41,681 nt of DNA from Carnobacterium_A sp036639135 (GCA_036639135.1 JAVWJE010000005.1:1-41681), one strand, 5' to 3'. Shown: positions 17,772 to 26,380, counted from the stretch's first letter. Program-made: numbers and translations. Notes: generated from the letters alone by a model not told the origin.

Positions 17772-17812
17772 CGATTCACTTAATCCACAAATGATTAAGT
17801 GAATGGTTTTTT
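17772..17812 (-). terminator. Terminator after oadB
   Basis: ATTCACTTAATC and GATTAAGTGAAT pair perfectly; the minus strand continues CGTTTTAAAAT, and the plus strand has a seven-T run, so it may work both ways. Confidence 0.7.
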
Positions 17813-17820
17813 TATTTAAC

Positions 17821-18951
17821 TTAACCAAAAAACTGCAATAGAACACCTGCCACCACTGCAGAGCCAATCACACCTGCAACATTTGGACCCATCGCATGCA
17901 TTAATAAAAAGTTAGAAGGATCTGCTTTTACTCCTTCTTTTTGAACAACTCGAGCAGCCATAGGCACAGCTGATACCCCAGCTGCTCCAATCATTGGGTT
18001 AACTTTGCCATTTGTTAATTTACACATTAGTTTCCCCATTAATACTCCACCAGCTGTTCCAATTGCAAAAGCAAGCAGTCCTAGAATAATAATTTTAGCT
18101 GTTTGAGCGGATAAAAATAACTCTGCTTCAGCTTTTGCTCCAACAGTTATTCCTAAAAGGATCGTGAGAATATACATTAAGGAATTTTGAAGTGTATCCG
18201 TAATATTTGGCACTCGTCCACTTTCTTTAATGAGATTTCCTAACATCAGCATACCTATCAAAGGAGCCGATGAGGGTAATAATAAGATAACGAAAATAGT
18301 AACCACTATTGGAAAAAGAATCTTTTCTTTTTGTGATACTGATCTTAACTGTTCCATTTTTATTTTGCGTTCTTTTTTAGTCGTTAATAATTTTATAATG
18401 GGTGGTTGAATAACTGGAACAAGTGCCATGTAAGAATAAGCTGCTAAAGCAATACTTGAAAGCAAGTGAGGCGCCAATTTGCTTGTTAAAAAAATAGCTG
18501 TTGGTCCATCTGCTCCTCCGATAATCCCTACAGAAGCCGCTTCTGAACCTGTCATCCCTAGGGCTAAAGCCCCAAAAAAAGCAAGAAATATCCCGATTTG
18601 AGCGGCACCTCCAAGTAATAAGGTCTTTGGATTTGCGATTAATGGGCCAAAATCAGTGGCTGCCCCTAAACAAAGAAAGATTAAAGGCGGGTAAATACCA
18701 AGATTTGTTCCTTGATATAAGTAATACAATAATCCGCCATTAGCACCATCAATCGGTGGGGCCATTAATCCTCCTATTGGTAAATTAACTAACAACATTC
18801 CAAAAGCAATTGGAATTAATAAATAGGGTTCATACCCTTTTTTTATCGCTAAATATAAAAATATACACGCTATTGCAATCATAATAACCTGTTTGTATGA
18901 TAAATTAGCAAATCCTGAATGCATCAGTATGTCTTTTATTGCTTCAATCAT
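17821..18951 (-). CDS. oadB: Na+-translocating decarboxylase beta subunit
   Basis: A 376-residue integral membrane subunit that couples decarboxylation of the biotin-bound carboxyl group to sodium export. About nine or ten membrane segments are visible. The conserved region GIIGGADGPTAIFLTSKLAPHL near residue 143 carries the Asp essential for Na+ transport. A second conserved region near the C-terminus reads NPMIGAAGVSAVPMAARVVQ and LMHAMGPNVAGVIGSAVVAG. It is the last gene of the operon oadA-oadG-biotin carrier-oadB, with GAGGAG before ATG 18951. The family also includes methylmalonyl-CoA and glutaconyl-CoA decarboxylases; the OadA-like partner makes oxaloacetate the likely substrate. Confidence 0.94.
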   Translation of the reverse strand: MIEAIKDILMHSGFANLSYKQVIMIAIACIFLYLAIKKGYEPYLLIPIAFGMLLVNLPIGGLMAPPIDGANGGLLYYLYQGTNLGIYPPLIFLCLGAATDFGPLIANPKTLLLGGAAQIGIFLAFFGALALGMTGSEAASVGIIGGADGPTAIFLTSKLAPHLLSSIALAAYSYMALVPVIQPPIIKLLTTKKERKIKMEQLRSVSQKEKILFPIVVTIFVILLLPSSAPLIGMLMLGNLIKESGRVPNITDTLQNSLMYILTILLGITVGAKAEAELFLSAQTAKIIILGLLAFAIGTAGGVLMGKLMCKLTNGKVNPMIGAAGVSAVPMAARVVQKEGVKADPSNFLLMHAMGPNVAGVIGSAVVAGVLLQFFG

Positions 18952-18973
18952 AATAATAGCTCCTCATCTGACA

Positions 18974-19336
18974 TTATAGTCTGACTAAACTAGCTCCTGC
19001 CTCGACTGTTGCACCTTTTGAAACGACAATTTCACTGACAATTCCATCTTCAGGTGCTACAATTTCATTTTCCATCTTCATTGCTTCTAGAATACATAAA
19101 ACTTGCCCAGCTTTTACTGTTTCTCCTAACCGAACCGTTACATTAATAATTATTCCGGGCATAGGTGCTTTAACACTGATTTCATTTGATGCTTTTAAGA
19201 CAGCAGATTCTTTTTGACTAGGCTGGGATGTTTGGATAATTTTTTCATTCTTAATTTTTTTAGCGCTCGCTTCGTCAATTTCTTCTACCGAAACTTGGTA
19301 AACCTTATTATTTACTGTGATCTCATAAGTTTTCAT
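18974..19336 (-). CDS. Biotin carboxyl carrier subunit of the decarboxylase
   Basis: A 120-residue protein. The N-terminus MKTYEITVNNKVYQVSVEE is typical of decarboxylase biotin subunits, followed by a Ser/Gln-rich linker (residues 35-50) and a biotinyl domain of about 70 residues with ILEAMKMENEI; Lys87 is the biotinylation site. It carries the carboxyl group from the OadA active site to OadB. In Klebsiella-type enzymes this domain is fused to OadA; here it is a separate gene, as in several Lactobacillales and in GcdC/MmdC systems. AGGAG precedes ATG 19336. Confidence 0.92.
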   Translation of the reverse strand: MKTYEITVNNKVYQVSVEEIDEASAKKIKNEKIIQTSQPSQKESAVLKASNEISVKAPMPGIIINVTVRLGETVKAGQVLCILEAMKMENEIVAPEDGIVSEIVVSKGATVEAGASLVRL

Positions 19337-19350
19337 TCTATTAAACTCCT

Positions 19351-19635
19351 TTATCTCACTCGTTTTATGGAGGTTATTTGATAATGCTTATCTTGTTGGT
19401 CTTCATTAGCTAGCATTAAAGCGGTTAAGGCTGCTACGGTTTTTGTCTCTTCATCTTCTGCTAGATTATCTTTTTTTGTTGAGAAAATGACCTGTTCTTC
19501 TTTTATCGGTATTTCTTCTTTGAAAATATATTTAAAAGAAATTAAAATAAGCTGCAATCCAAAAAGTACGAGAAAGACGATTACAATAGATGTAACAGAT
19601 ATATTGATGCCTTCTAATAGACTAGTATCAGTCAT
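19351..19635 (-). CDS. Oxaloacetate decarboxylase gamma-like subunit (OadG family)
   Basis: A 94-residue protein with one N-terminal membrane helix (about residues 9-28, ISVTSIVIVFLVLFGLQLILI) and a charged cytosolic tail (KEEIPIKEEQVIF). This is the layout of OadG/MmdD subunits that anchor the alpha subunit to OadB. The start is placed at ATG 19635 (MTDTSLLEG), since AGGAGG sits directly upstream; the longer frame from GTG 19650 would contain that site. The oadA stop is only 11 bases away, so the two are coupled. Sequence conservation in this family is low; position and topology carry the call. Confidence 0.82.
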   Translation of the reverse strand: MTDTSLLEGINISVTSIVIVFLVLFGLQLILISFKYIFKEEIPIKEEQVIFSTKKDNLAEDEETKTVAALTALMLANEDQQDKHYQITSIKRVR

Positions 19636-19646
19636 CTTGTCCCTCC

Positions 19647-21053
19647 TCACATAATAGCGTTGATTCGAATAACTTCTTCAATTGACTTTTGTTTAGATTG
19701 ATACTTATTTTTTAAGAATTTTTCTCCTATTTGTGGGAACATCGCATAAATTAAGACATCCTCATCTGTCTCAGCAAGAGTGCTTATTTCATTTTTTTGT
19801 TTTTCAAACTCAGGGTCTAATAAATCTGCTGGTCTTCTAGTAATCACTTCTTCATCGCCAATTATTTTTTGTTTTATCGCTTCGCTAATAGGCGCTGGCG
19901 GAGTGCCGTACAAACCACGAACATAATCCTTAATTTCATTGGGTATCATTTTATAACGCTCACCAGATAAAACATTAAATACAGCTTGTGTTCCAATCAT
20001 CTGACTCATCGGGGTAACAAGCGGTGGGAAACCTAAGTCTTCTCGCACTTTAGGTACCTCACGCAAAACTTCTTCGTATCGTTCCTGAGCTTTTGCTTGT
20101 TTTAGTTGTGCATACAGATTAGATAACATACCTCCCGGGACTTGATAGATTAACGCCTTTGGATCAACTGTCATCATCTTAGGGTCTAATATCCTTTCTT
20201 TTAAATAGTGGTCTTTGATCGGTTTAAAATAATCTGCAATTTCTTCTAAAATTTCTTTTTTCAAATGGGTATTGTAACCTAGTTCTGTTAAAACAATGCT
20301 TAAGGATTCAGTGGCTGGTTGACTTGTCCCACCTGAAAAAGGAGAAATAGCTGTATCAATTATATCTGCTCCTACTTCAACAGCCGTTAAATAGGTCATT
20401 TCTGATATTCCACTTGTTGCGTGTGTATGCACTTCTATCGGTAAAAAGGTTACCTCTTTTAGAGCAGGTATTAATTCTTTTACCACAAAAGGTGTCAAAA
20501 TACCGGCCATATCTTTAATACAAATCGAATCGGCTCCTAATTCATCCAATCTCTTCGTTAGTTCCTTATAATAGTTAATTGTATGAACTGGACTAATTGT
20601 ATAACAAATGGTTAATTGGCAATGTCCGCTATATTTCTTAATCGCTTTTACGCAAGCCTCCATATTTCGACTATCATTTAAAGCATCAAAGACTCTGATA
20701 ATGTCTATTCCATTTTCAATAGCCTTCTCAATGAACTTGTCTACAATATCATCTGCATAATGGCGATAACCCAAAAGATTCTGTCCACGCAATAACATCT
20801 GAAGTGGAGTGTTTGTCATTCTTTTTTTGATTTCTCTCAATCTATCCCAAGGATCTTCATTCAAAAAACGTATTGATGCATCGAATGTCGCCCCTCCCCA
20901 ACATTCAACGGCATAGTAACCAGCCGTATCCATTTTTTCTATAATAGGCAACATCTCTTCTGTCTTTAAACGAGTAGCCATCAGACTTTGGTGAGCATCT
21001 CTCAAGACCGTTTCTGTAAATTTAACTTCCTTTATCTTATTCAATACTTTCAC
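19647..21053 (-). CDS. oadA: Oxaloacetate decarboxylase alpha subunit (carboxyltransferase)
   Basis: A 468-residue carboxyltransferase subunit that moves the carboxyl group of oxaloacetate to biotin, giving pyruvate. TIM-barrel motifs: TVLRDAHQSLMATRL (metal Asp) near residue 15, CWGGATFDASIRF near 52, LLRGQNLLGYRHYADD near 87, SICIKDMAGIL (reactive Lys) near 175 and VHTHATSG (metal His pair) near 206. The C-terminal conserved domain follows (LREVPKVREDLGFPPLVTP near 335). It lacks the fused biotin domain, which the operon supplies separately. No citrate lyase genes are in view, so the pump may serve oxaloacetate from another source. First gene of the operon. Confidence 0.94.
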   Translation of the reverse strand: MKVLNKIKEVKFTETVLRDAHQSLMATRLKTEEMLPIIEKMDTAGYYAVECWGGATFDASIRFLNEDPWDRLREIKKRMTNTPLQMLLRGQNLLGYRHYADDIVDKFIEKAIENGIDIIRVFDALNDSRNMEACVKAIKKYSGHCQLTICYTISPVHTINYYKELTKRLDELGADSICIKDMAGILTPFVVKELIPALKEVTFLPIEVHTHATSGISEMTYLTAVEVGADIIDTAISPFSGGTSQPATESLSIVLTELGYNTHLKKEILEEIADYFKPIKDHYLKERILDPKMMTVDPKALIYQVPGGMLSNLYAQLKQAKAQERYEEVLREVPKVREDLGFPPLVTPMSQMIGTQAVFNVLSGERYKMIPNEIKDYVRGLYGTPPAPISEAIKQKIIGDEEVITRRPADLLDPEFEKQKNEISTLAETDEDVLIYAMFPQIGEKFLKNKYQSKQKSIEEVIRINAIM

Positions 21054-21189
21054 ATCCTATCTTAAAAGTTTCTTGTAAATTAAACCTTCACTGACTTAGA
21101 ATAAAAATGAGTTGAATTCCTAAAAATGGTTTCTTACAATCCACCTTTCTGCTTTATTTTTTCAAGCATTCTGTTTTTAAAATTCGACC

Positions 21190-21204
21190 GTAAAACGCTT
21201 ACAT
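21190..21204. promoter_or_regulatory. Candidate cre (CcpA) site upstream of oadA
   Basis: Reverse strand ATGTAAGCGTTTTAC matches the cre consensus WTGNAARCGNWWWCA except for the last two positions. It lies about 140 bases upstream of oadA, in the 337-base gap to the divergent gene. Carbon catabolite control of an oxaloacetate pump would be usual. No clear promoter pair was identified nearby. Confidence 0.5.
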
Positions 21205-21390
21205 TTTGAAAGATGCTTTTGTGTTTATTTTAACATACGATACCCTAAACATGCCTATTATCCTACTCATCACTTTAAAATTGAATTCAAGCACTTATTA
21301 CAGTACACTTCAAGCTATAAGTAAATACTATTTGTTTAAAAATATCTAGGCTATTTTTTAGGATAAAATAAATTTTGATGGGGGAAACAG

Positions 21391-22290
21391 ATGAGAATTG
21401 GGATTATTGGTTTGGGAGATATTGCTCAAAAAGCTTATTTACCTATTCTTAGTGAAAAAGAAGGAATTGAGCTTGTCCTTTGTACTCGTAATAAGGAGAA
21501 TCTAGAACGACTGGCTAAAAAATATCGTCTAACTGAGTACGTGCAGACTATCGATGAATTACTCAATCTGAAAATCGATGCTGTTTTAATTTGCACCCCT
21601 TCTCCGACTCATTTTGAACTAACTAAAAAATTTCTTGAAGATAATATACATGTTTATATAGATAAGCCAATTGCAATGAATCTGGATAAAAGCAAACAAA
21701 TTGTTCAACTAGTTAAAGAAAAAAAATTAATTGCGATGGTTGGGTTTAACCGCAGATTCGCTCCTATGGTTGCAGCTTTAAAAGATGAAGGAAAAGCTGA
21801 CATGGTTGTGATACAAAAAAATAGGTACATTCTTCCTGGTGATAAAAGGAATTTTATTGTACAAGACTTTATCCACGTTGTAGACACATTGCGCTTTCTT
21901 ATGGATACAGAAGTTATTGACTTAACTGTCCAACATCTTGAAAAAGATGGCTTGCTTTACAACGTTATTATCCAATTAATTGGAAAAAACTGTACAGCTA
22001 TTGGTATTATGAATCGAAATAATGGCATAACAGAAGAAATTATCGAATACATGGCTGCCGGAAATAAGCTAGTTGTTAACAATCTTGTTGAAACGACTCA
22101 GTATTTAAATAATACTAAAACAAACATTGATTTTAATGACTGGGAACCTACGTTAGCTAAACGAGGGTTTTATCAAATAATAGACCACTTTATTGAATGT
22201 GTAAGGCTAAACAAACAACCTAGTCCCTCTATTTCTGATTCTCTTATTACACACGAAATATGTGAAGAAATCTGCGAAAGAGTTATGTAA
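21391..22290 (+). CDS. Gfo/Idh/MocA family oxidoreductase
   Basis: A 299-residue NAD(P)-dependent oxidoreductase. The Rossmann start MRIGIIGLGDIAQKAYLPIL is followed by ICTPSPTHFELTKKFLE near residue 70 and DKPIAMNLDKSKQIV near 92 (the conserved Lys-Pro of the family), then MVGFNRRFAPMV near 117. Length is at the short end of the family (usually 320-350), with a small C-terminal domain. The likely substrate, a sugar or polyol derivative, cannot be specified. GGGGGAAACAG precedes the ATG. Single gene, divergent from the oad operon. Confidence 0.9.
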   Translation: MRIGIIGLGDIAQKAYLPILSEKEGIELVLCTRNKENLERLAKKYRLTEYVQTIDELLNLKIDAVLICTPSPTHFELTKKFLEDNIHVYIDKPIAMNLDKSKQIVQLVKEKKLIAMVGFNRRFAPMVAALKDEGKADMVVIQKNRYILPGDKRNFIVQDFIHVVDTLRFLMDTEVIDLTVQHLEKDGLLYNVIIQLIGKNCTAIGIMNRNNGITEEIIEYMAAGNKLVVNNLVETTQYLNNTKTNIDFNDWEPTLAKRGFYQIIDHFIECVRLNKQPSPSISDSLITHEICEEICERVM

Positions 22291-22318
22291 CAGTAAAGAA
22301 ATCACTTTGTTGATTTAT

Positions 22319-22383
22319 AATATAAGTTTTAAAAAACGGTTTTCCAAAAAATGAATACCCATTTTTTAAAACTTATATTTTTA
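22319..22383. terminator. Long AT-rich bidirectional terminator
   Basis: Eighteen-base arms AATATAAGTTTTAAAAAA and TTTTTTAAAACTTATATT enclose a 25-base loop, between the convergent genes ending at 22290 and 22388. Confidence 0.65.
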
Positions 22384-22387
22384 CTAT

Positions 22388-22570
22388 TTAGTCATTCCAA
22401 TCTCTTGGGCTCCATAACCGTCCGTCTAACTCACCTTCCATTTGATCTATCCGTTTAAATTGTTCTTCTACTAATTCTATCGTTGCTTTAAGTAACGCTT
22501 TTTGCTTATATTCTTGGCTACTAGAAAACAGTGTCTCTAATTCTGCTAATAGCCAGTCTTTTTCATCCAT
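22388..22570 (-). CDS. Small hypothetical protein
   Basis: A 60-residue acidic, helical protein (MDEKDWLLAELETLF... DQMEGELDGRLWSPRDWND) with no membrane segment. AGGAGGCTAATA gives a strong ribosome-binding site before ATG 22570. It starts 10 bases after the stop of the flavodoxin-fold oxidoreductase and is probably co-transcribed. I do not recognise the family; the WSPRDW ending looks conserved-like, but I cannot check. Confidence 0.6.
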   Translation of the reverse strand: MDEKDWLLAELETLFSSSQEYKQKALLKATIELVEEQFKRIDQMEGELDGRLWSPRDWND

Positions 22571-22580
22571 TATTAGCCTC

Positions 22581-23273
22581 CTAATTCATATCATCTAATG
22601 AAAGTTTTAAATCATCCATTGTTTCTCTATTCTCTTTTATCATCTCAATAACATGTCGTAATTTTTCTTCGTTTCCTGTTCCTAAAGAAGTTAAATTTGT
22701 TTTTTCTAATTGATTTAGTATCCACTTTTCGCGAGAAAACAAACTTAATTCGGTATCATTTGTTAAAAATTGTTGGTAGTCGATTAACAAAGTCATTTTC
22801 TTTTCTTCAGTCATATAAATAAATTGATGAATGGCAAACGTTTTTAGAAATATCATTCCTGTTTTATGAGCCATTGCTTGAAAAGGCTTAGTTAATTCAT
22901 CCATACTGTATCGTTCTTTTCCACCAGCTTGATAATCCGATTTTGCAGCTCCAACTAATAAAACAAGTGCAAACTCTTTATCTTTTAGCCGATTGCCTTT
23001 TTTCCCATGTGCAAAATCATCTGTTAAAACTTCATCTTGCCACTGTTTCAGCATTGCTGGCGAACTATACCAGTAAAGTGGAAATTGAAAAATAATACGA
23101 TCATGAGCAGCTAGTAATTCTTGCTCCTTACTAACATCAATAGGAGTGTTGGAATAAAGTTCCTCTAAGTGATGAATCGTTATATTTTGATCATCAGGAA
23201 TTGACTGAAGCAAGTATCGTTGGCTGCTGGATTCTTTTATTTCTGGATGAGAAATAATAATTAATGTCTTCAC
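22581..23273 (-). CDS. NAD(P)H-dependent oxidoreductase, flavodoxin-like fold
   Basis: About 230 residues of the NQO1/KefF-like Flavodoxin_2 family, FMN/FAD-dependent quinone or nitro reductases. LIIISHPEIKESSSQRYL starts the flavin-binding fold. IIFQFPLYWYSSPAMLKQW near residue 87 and LTDDFAHGKKGNRLKDKEF near 106 are the hallmark motifs. A 50-residue helical C-terminal extension goes beyond the usual 170-190 residues. The start is probably GTG 23273 (MKTLIIIS): AAGGAG lies 8 bases upstream of it, inside the longer frame from ATG 23291. Operon with the 60-residue gene downstream. Confidence 0.85.
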   Translation of the reverse strand: MKTLIIISHPEIKESSSQRYLLQSIPDDQNITIHHLEELYSNTPIDVSKEQELLAAHDRIIFQFPLYWYSSPAMLKQWQDEVLTDDFAHGKKGNRLKDKEFALVLLVGAAKSDYQAGGKERYSMDELTKPFQAMAHKTGMIFLKTFAIHQFIYMTEEKKMTLLIDYQQFLTNDTELSLFSREKWILNQLEKTNLTSLGTGNEEKLRHVIEMIKENRETMDDLKLSLDDMN

Positions 23274-23291
23274 TCGTTTATTCTCCTTCAT

Positions 23292-23779
23292 CTTTCGTTT
23301 AATTTATCTACAGTTTCTATCCTAACACCACTTTACAAGTTTTTCCGTCTTTTAGGACGCAAAAATACAAACAACTCCAAAAATTTTAGAAGTTGTTTAT
23401 TATGATCCCATTATATCAAAACAGGCAAACAATCAAAAGTTTAAAAACTTATTTTGTAAGGCTAACGAAACCAACAGCTTAAAAAATGTGACTATTTTTT
23501 CTAGCGATTCTTTCATACAAGGAATTCAATCAATTCGTTTTCTCTATCATTGGTTTTAAAAAAATTGAATACTTCTAGCTTAAATTCCTATTATTTTCCG
23601 GTCATAAGTAAGCTCCCTTCTATGTTTTCTTTACTTAATCAAATCTATAAGAAATATACAGACAAGTAACTTATGAATCAAAAAAATACATGAAATTCTA
23701 TAGAATCATGTATCTCGGAACCCTGATTAACCAAGGTTTAGTTTTACTCTTTTAGACTTATTCTCTCGCGTTTTGTCCG
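23292..23779. other. Intergenic stretch with repeat copy
   Basis: About 490 AT-rich bases without a supported gene. It holds a weak inverted repeat near 23364-23398 (ACAACTCC / GAAGTTGT) and the palindromic repeat at 23686-23713. It marks the left border of the accessory gene stretch. Confidence 0.5.
23686..23713. repeat. Cassette-spacing palindrome, copy 1
   Basis: Outer arms ATACATGA / TCATGTAT with centre ATTCTATAGAAT, a nearly perfect palindrome with one unpaired A. Related copies stand at 24994, 26462 and 28087. It lies downstream of mepB. Confidence 0.7.
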
Positions 23780-24289
23780 TTACAGAGCATATAGTTTAAT
23801 TATTTTATCTATAGATATTTTATTAGGCGTACTCATATCTACAAAATAAGGTAATTGCCATTTCTGAGTATTAATTGCTTGTTTGCTAGTTGGTCTATCC
23901 CAACTGGGATAGACTCTTATAGCCATCTTTCCTTTAGCGGACTGGGATCGAAGGATATTCTTTTTAATAAGTATTTCTTTTGGGAAAACAAATTGACCAA
24001 ATTCATTATTTTTTTTAAAAGTTGTTATAACTAATAATTCAGGTGCTTCTTCAGATAAAAAAGGACGGTTTTTATTATCGCTACCTTTTTCCCAAAAAGT
24101 AACAAACTGTCCTATTTTTGTAGGTGTAGTCTTCGCAACTCTAAATCGAATAGTTTTAGAAGACAATCGAAATACACCAGCACCATATTCATAATTTTGT
24201 TTCTCTTCTTGAACAGATTCTATTGTTAGTTGTTTTGGTTCATAAATCGTTTTATTTATGTAATTTAATGCTTCTGAAAAATGATTCAT
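23780..24289 (-). CDS. MepB family protein
   Basis: A 169-residue MepB-like protein; the family is named from the S. aureus mepRAB locus (MarR regulator, multidrug pump, MepB) and is of unknown biochemical function. Visible: KQNYEYGAGVFRLSSKTIRF near residue 28, RVAKTTPTKIGQFVTFWEK near 48, GQFVFPKEILIKKNIL near 100 and GKMAIRVYPSWD near 120. The start is ATG 24289 (MNHFSEALNYINK), preceded by AAGGAGCGATAAA; the frame is open to 24406 but that extension has no ribosome-binding site. No mepR or mepA is next to it, so it is a lone cassette-like gene. Confidence 0.88.
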   Translation of the reverse strand: MNHFSEALNYINKTIYEPKQLTIESVQEEKQNYEYGAGVFRLSSKTIRFRVAKTTPTKIGQFVTFWEKGSDNKNRPFLSEEAPELLVITTFKKNNEFGQFVFPKEILIKKNILRSQSAKGKMAIRVYPSWDRPTSKQAINTQKWQLPYFVDMSTPNKISIDKIIKLYAL

Positions 24290-24369
24290 TTTATCGCTCC
24301 TTAAGGGGTTTGTTAATACTATTTCATTAAAAATAAAAGTAATTCTTGTTTTTTTGTATACACTAAATG

Positions 24370-24380
24370 ATACATGAAAT
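24370..24380. repeat. Partial cassette-spacing repeat
   Basis: ATACATGAAAT repeats the left arm of copies 1 and 2 but is followed by a different palindrome (24381-24430). It may be a truncated copy or chance. Confidence 0.3.
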
Positions 24381-24430
24381 TGGTTCAGTTCATTTATCAT
24401 AACCATAGTTAAAATAAATGAACTGAACCA
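24381..24430. repeat. Perfect 17-bp inverted repeat
   Basis: TGGTTCAGTTCATTTAT (24381-24397) and its exact complement (24414-24430) enclose a 16-base loop, between divergent mepB and the GNAT remnant. No T-run follows, so it is not a typical terminator. It could be an operator pair for the divergent genes or a mobile repeat. Confidence 0.7.
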
Positions 24431-24538
24431 TAAAGTGATAATTATGTTGTATAATTTAAAATATAGGAATAATATAAAAAAAATGAGCGATACAACACTA
24501 ACGAAAAAGACATATATAAATAGTGGGAGAGACTAAAT

Positions 24539-24969
24539 ACGATTAAACAAATTAGCGAATTATCTAACATAGAATTAAATACTCTTATTGATTTATGGCT
24601 CAATGTGAATATTGAAACTCATACTTACATTAATAAAGACTATTGGGAATCTAAGCAGGATTTTGTAAAAAGAGAATTACCTAAAGCGGATATATTTGTT
24701 TACTACAATAAAAATGAAATAATTGCATTTTTGGTACTGGTAGATAATTACATTGCTGGTATCTTTATTGAAAAATAATTTAGAGGTTTCGGTATTGGAA
24801 AACAGTTGCTTGATATTGCAAAAGAAAATAGAGAAACATTAACATTATCGGTTTATAAAAAAATGTTAACGCAATTGGGTTCTATTCAGTTCAGAAATTT
24901 AATAAAGTGAAAGAAGAATTGGACACAAGTACTTCAGAAATTGAGTACTTAATGGTTTGGCATAGATAA
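24539..24969 (+). pseudogene. GNAT acetyltransferase remnant
   Basis: YjaB-like GNAT acetyltransferase of about 143 residues with three lesions. GGGAGA sits upstream of ACG (24539-24541), where ATG is expected before IKQISELSNIELN. Codon 80 is TAA (24776-24778) in place of an expected Glu codon right before the motif A FRGFGIGKQLLDIAKEN. The run of seven As at 24857-24863 needs one more A to continue as SVYKKNVNAIGFYSVQKFN and TSTSEIEYLMVWHR to the stop at 24969. The first two are substitutions and not homopolymer artefacts, so the gene is truly dead. Confidence 0.85.
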
Positions 24970-24993
24970 TTATAAAATTGCTTATACTTTTAA

Positions 24994-25021
24994 ATACATG
25001 AAATGACATAGAATCATGTGT
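24994..25021. repeat. Cassette-spacing palindrome, copy 2
   Basis: ACATGA / TCATGT arms around AATGACATAGAA. It lies 25 bases after the GNAT remnant and about 70 bases before the end of the next gene. Confidence 0.7.
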
Positions 25022-25088
25022 CAAAAATCCTATCACAGTAAATTTGTTTTCTGAGAGTAAAAGAGAAATATTTATATAGAATCTCTTA

Positions 25089-25541
25089 CTATAGATTTTG
25101 CGATAGTCGAATCATATCAATACACTGTATGCCATTTTCGAAAATATTACTTGTATAATATTTAGTAAAAAAATTCATATCTATACCAATAATTCTAAAA
25201 TGACATTTTTGATAAAGAGCTAATTGTCCAATACTTGAATTACCTGTTCCAACTTCTATTATTTTATATCCGTCGACTTTTGCTTTTTCAATTGCAGCTA
25301 AGATTAATTGTTTGCCAATTCCTTCTCCTTGTCTGCTCTCTGTGACAGCTATATTTGCTAATTCTATTGTTCCAGGTCTTGTTGGTAGAAGCACAAATAC
25401 ACCAATTATCTTTTTTTGTTCCTCAGCTACGAAACAGGTTCCTCTTTTAACACAATCATTGATACTATTTTGAGAAGGATCTGCCGATAATAAAAGACTT
25501 AATGGTTTATCCTCATAATTATTTAATTCCCTGATAATCAT
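25089..25541 (-). CDS. GNAT family N-acetyltransferase
   Basis: A 150-residue acetyltransferase. Motif A is TESRQGEGIGKQLILAAIEK near residue 68, and the following strand-helix GTGNSSIGQLALYQKCHFR near 98 is normal. GIDMNFFTKYY and IQCIDMIRLSQ close the fold. This version, with EVGTGNSSIGQ, is common in Firmicutes; the substrate is unknown. AGGAGG-like bases lie before ATG 25541. It follows the methyltransferase gene on the same strand after a 90-base gap, so the two may be co-transcribed. Confidence 0.88.
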   Translation of the reverse strand: MIIRELNNYEDKPLSLLLSADPSQNSINDCVKRGTCFVAEEQKKIIGVFVLLPTRPGTIELANIAVTESRQGEGIGKQLILAAIEKAKVDGYKIIEVGTGNSSIGQLALYQKCHFRIIGIDMNFFTKYYTSNIFENGIQCIDMIRLSQNL

Positions 25542-25633
25542 TTTATCCTCCTTTATGATTTATTAACTATATTTCTTTTCAGAATATAATGGTGACGCTA
25601 TTTTTTTATTCTTGAAAATAAGAAATTTTAGGT

Positions 25634-26371
25634 TTAATTTTTTCGTGCAGCAATCAGAAGAAAATCAGGTTTATGAATATTATCTTTATATTCTGGAAAT
25701 TTTTTCATCGTCTCAGCCGAAGGTATTGGTTCGACTATTTTTTCAATAGTAAAACCAGCCTCAACTAGGGTATTAATTATACTTGAAAATGTTCTGTGAT
25801 ATTTTATAACCCCATCTTTAAACCATCTAGATTCTCTTTTTCCATCAAATGAATAATTTGAAATATTAGCATATATCTTATTCTCCTCTTTATCCTTTGT
25901 CCATCTATCACCATATGTAAAGCAGGAATTGAGAGGATGTTCTTGAGAGAATACAAAACTTCCGTTAGTATTCAATGATTCAAATACTTGTTTTACGACT
26001 TTTCCAAAATCTTCAACATAGTGCACAGCTAAAGAACTAACAATCAAATCAAAGTAGTCATCAAGAGCGCCTATGTCCTCAATTGCCATGCATTTATAGG
26101 AGATTTTTGGAGATGCATTTTCTTCTTTTGCAATTGTTAACATTTTTTCAGATATATCAATTCCAACAACTTTATTTGCGCCCATATCTATATATTGGGT
26201 ACAATGTTCTCCATACCCACAACCGAGATCTAAAATATCAAGTCCTTCAAGTGAAGGCAATAGCTCAAATAGAGCTGGAATTTCAACAAGAATATTGGCA
26301 TTATCTCCAGACCTTAATTTCTTATATGATTTAAAAAATAAATCATCATCATAAATATTCTGTCTACTCAT
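25634..26371 (-). CDS. Class I SAM-dependent methyltransferase
   Basis: About 245 residues. SAM-binding motif I is LDILDLGCGYGEHCTQY near residue 46, followed by VVGIDISEKML near 70 (acidic residue binding the SAM ribose) and FDLIVSSLAVHYVEDFGKVV near 106. The C-terminal half (FSQEHPLNSCF near 145, RTFSSIINTLVEAGF near 205) matches methyltransferases of the Methyltransf_11/25 type acting on small molecules. The start is set at ATG 26371 (MSRQNIYDD), with AGAGG 8 bases upstream; ATG 26380 would abut that site. The substrate is unknown. Confidence 0.9.
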   Translation of the reverse strand: MSRQNIYDDDLFFKSYKKLRSGDNANILVEIPALFELLPSLEGLDILDLGCGYGEHCTQYIDMGANKVVGIDISEKMLTIAKEENASPKISYKCMAIEDIGALDDYFDLIVSSLAVHYVEDFGKVVKQVFESLNTNGSFVFSQEHPLNSCFTYGDRWTKDKEENKIYANISNYSFDGKRESRWFKDGVIKYHRTFSSIINTLVEAGFTIEKIVEPIPSAETMKKFPEYKDNIHKPDFLLIAARKN

Positions 26372-26380
26372 GTTTTTCAT

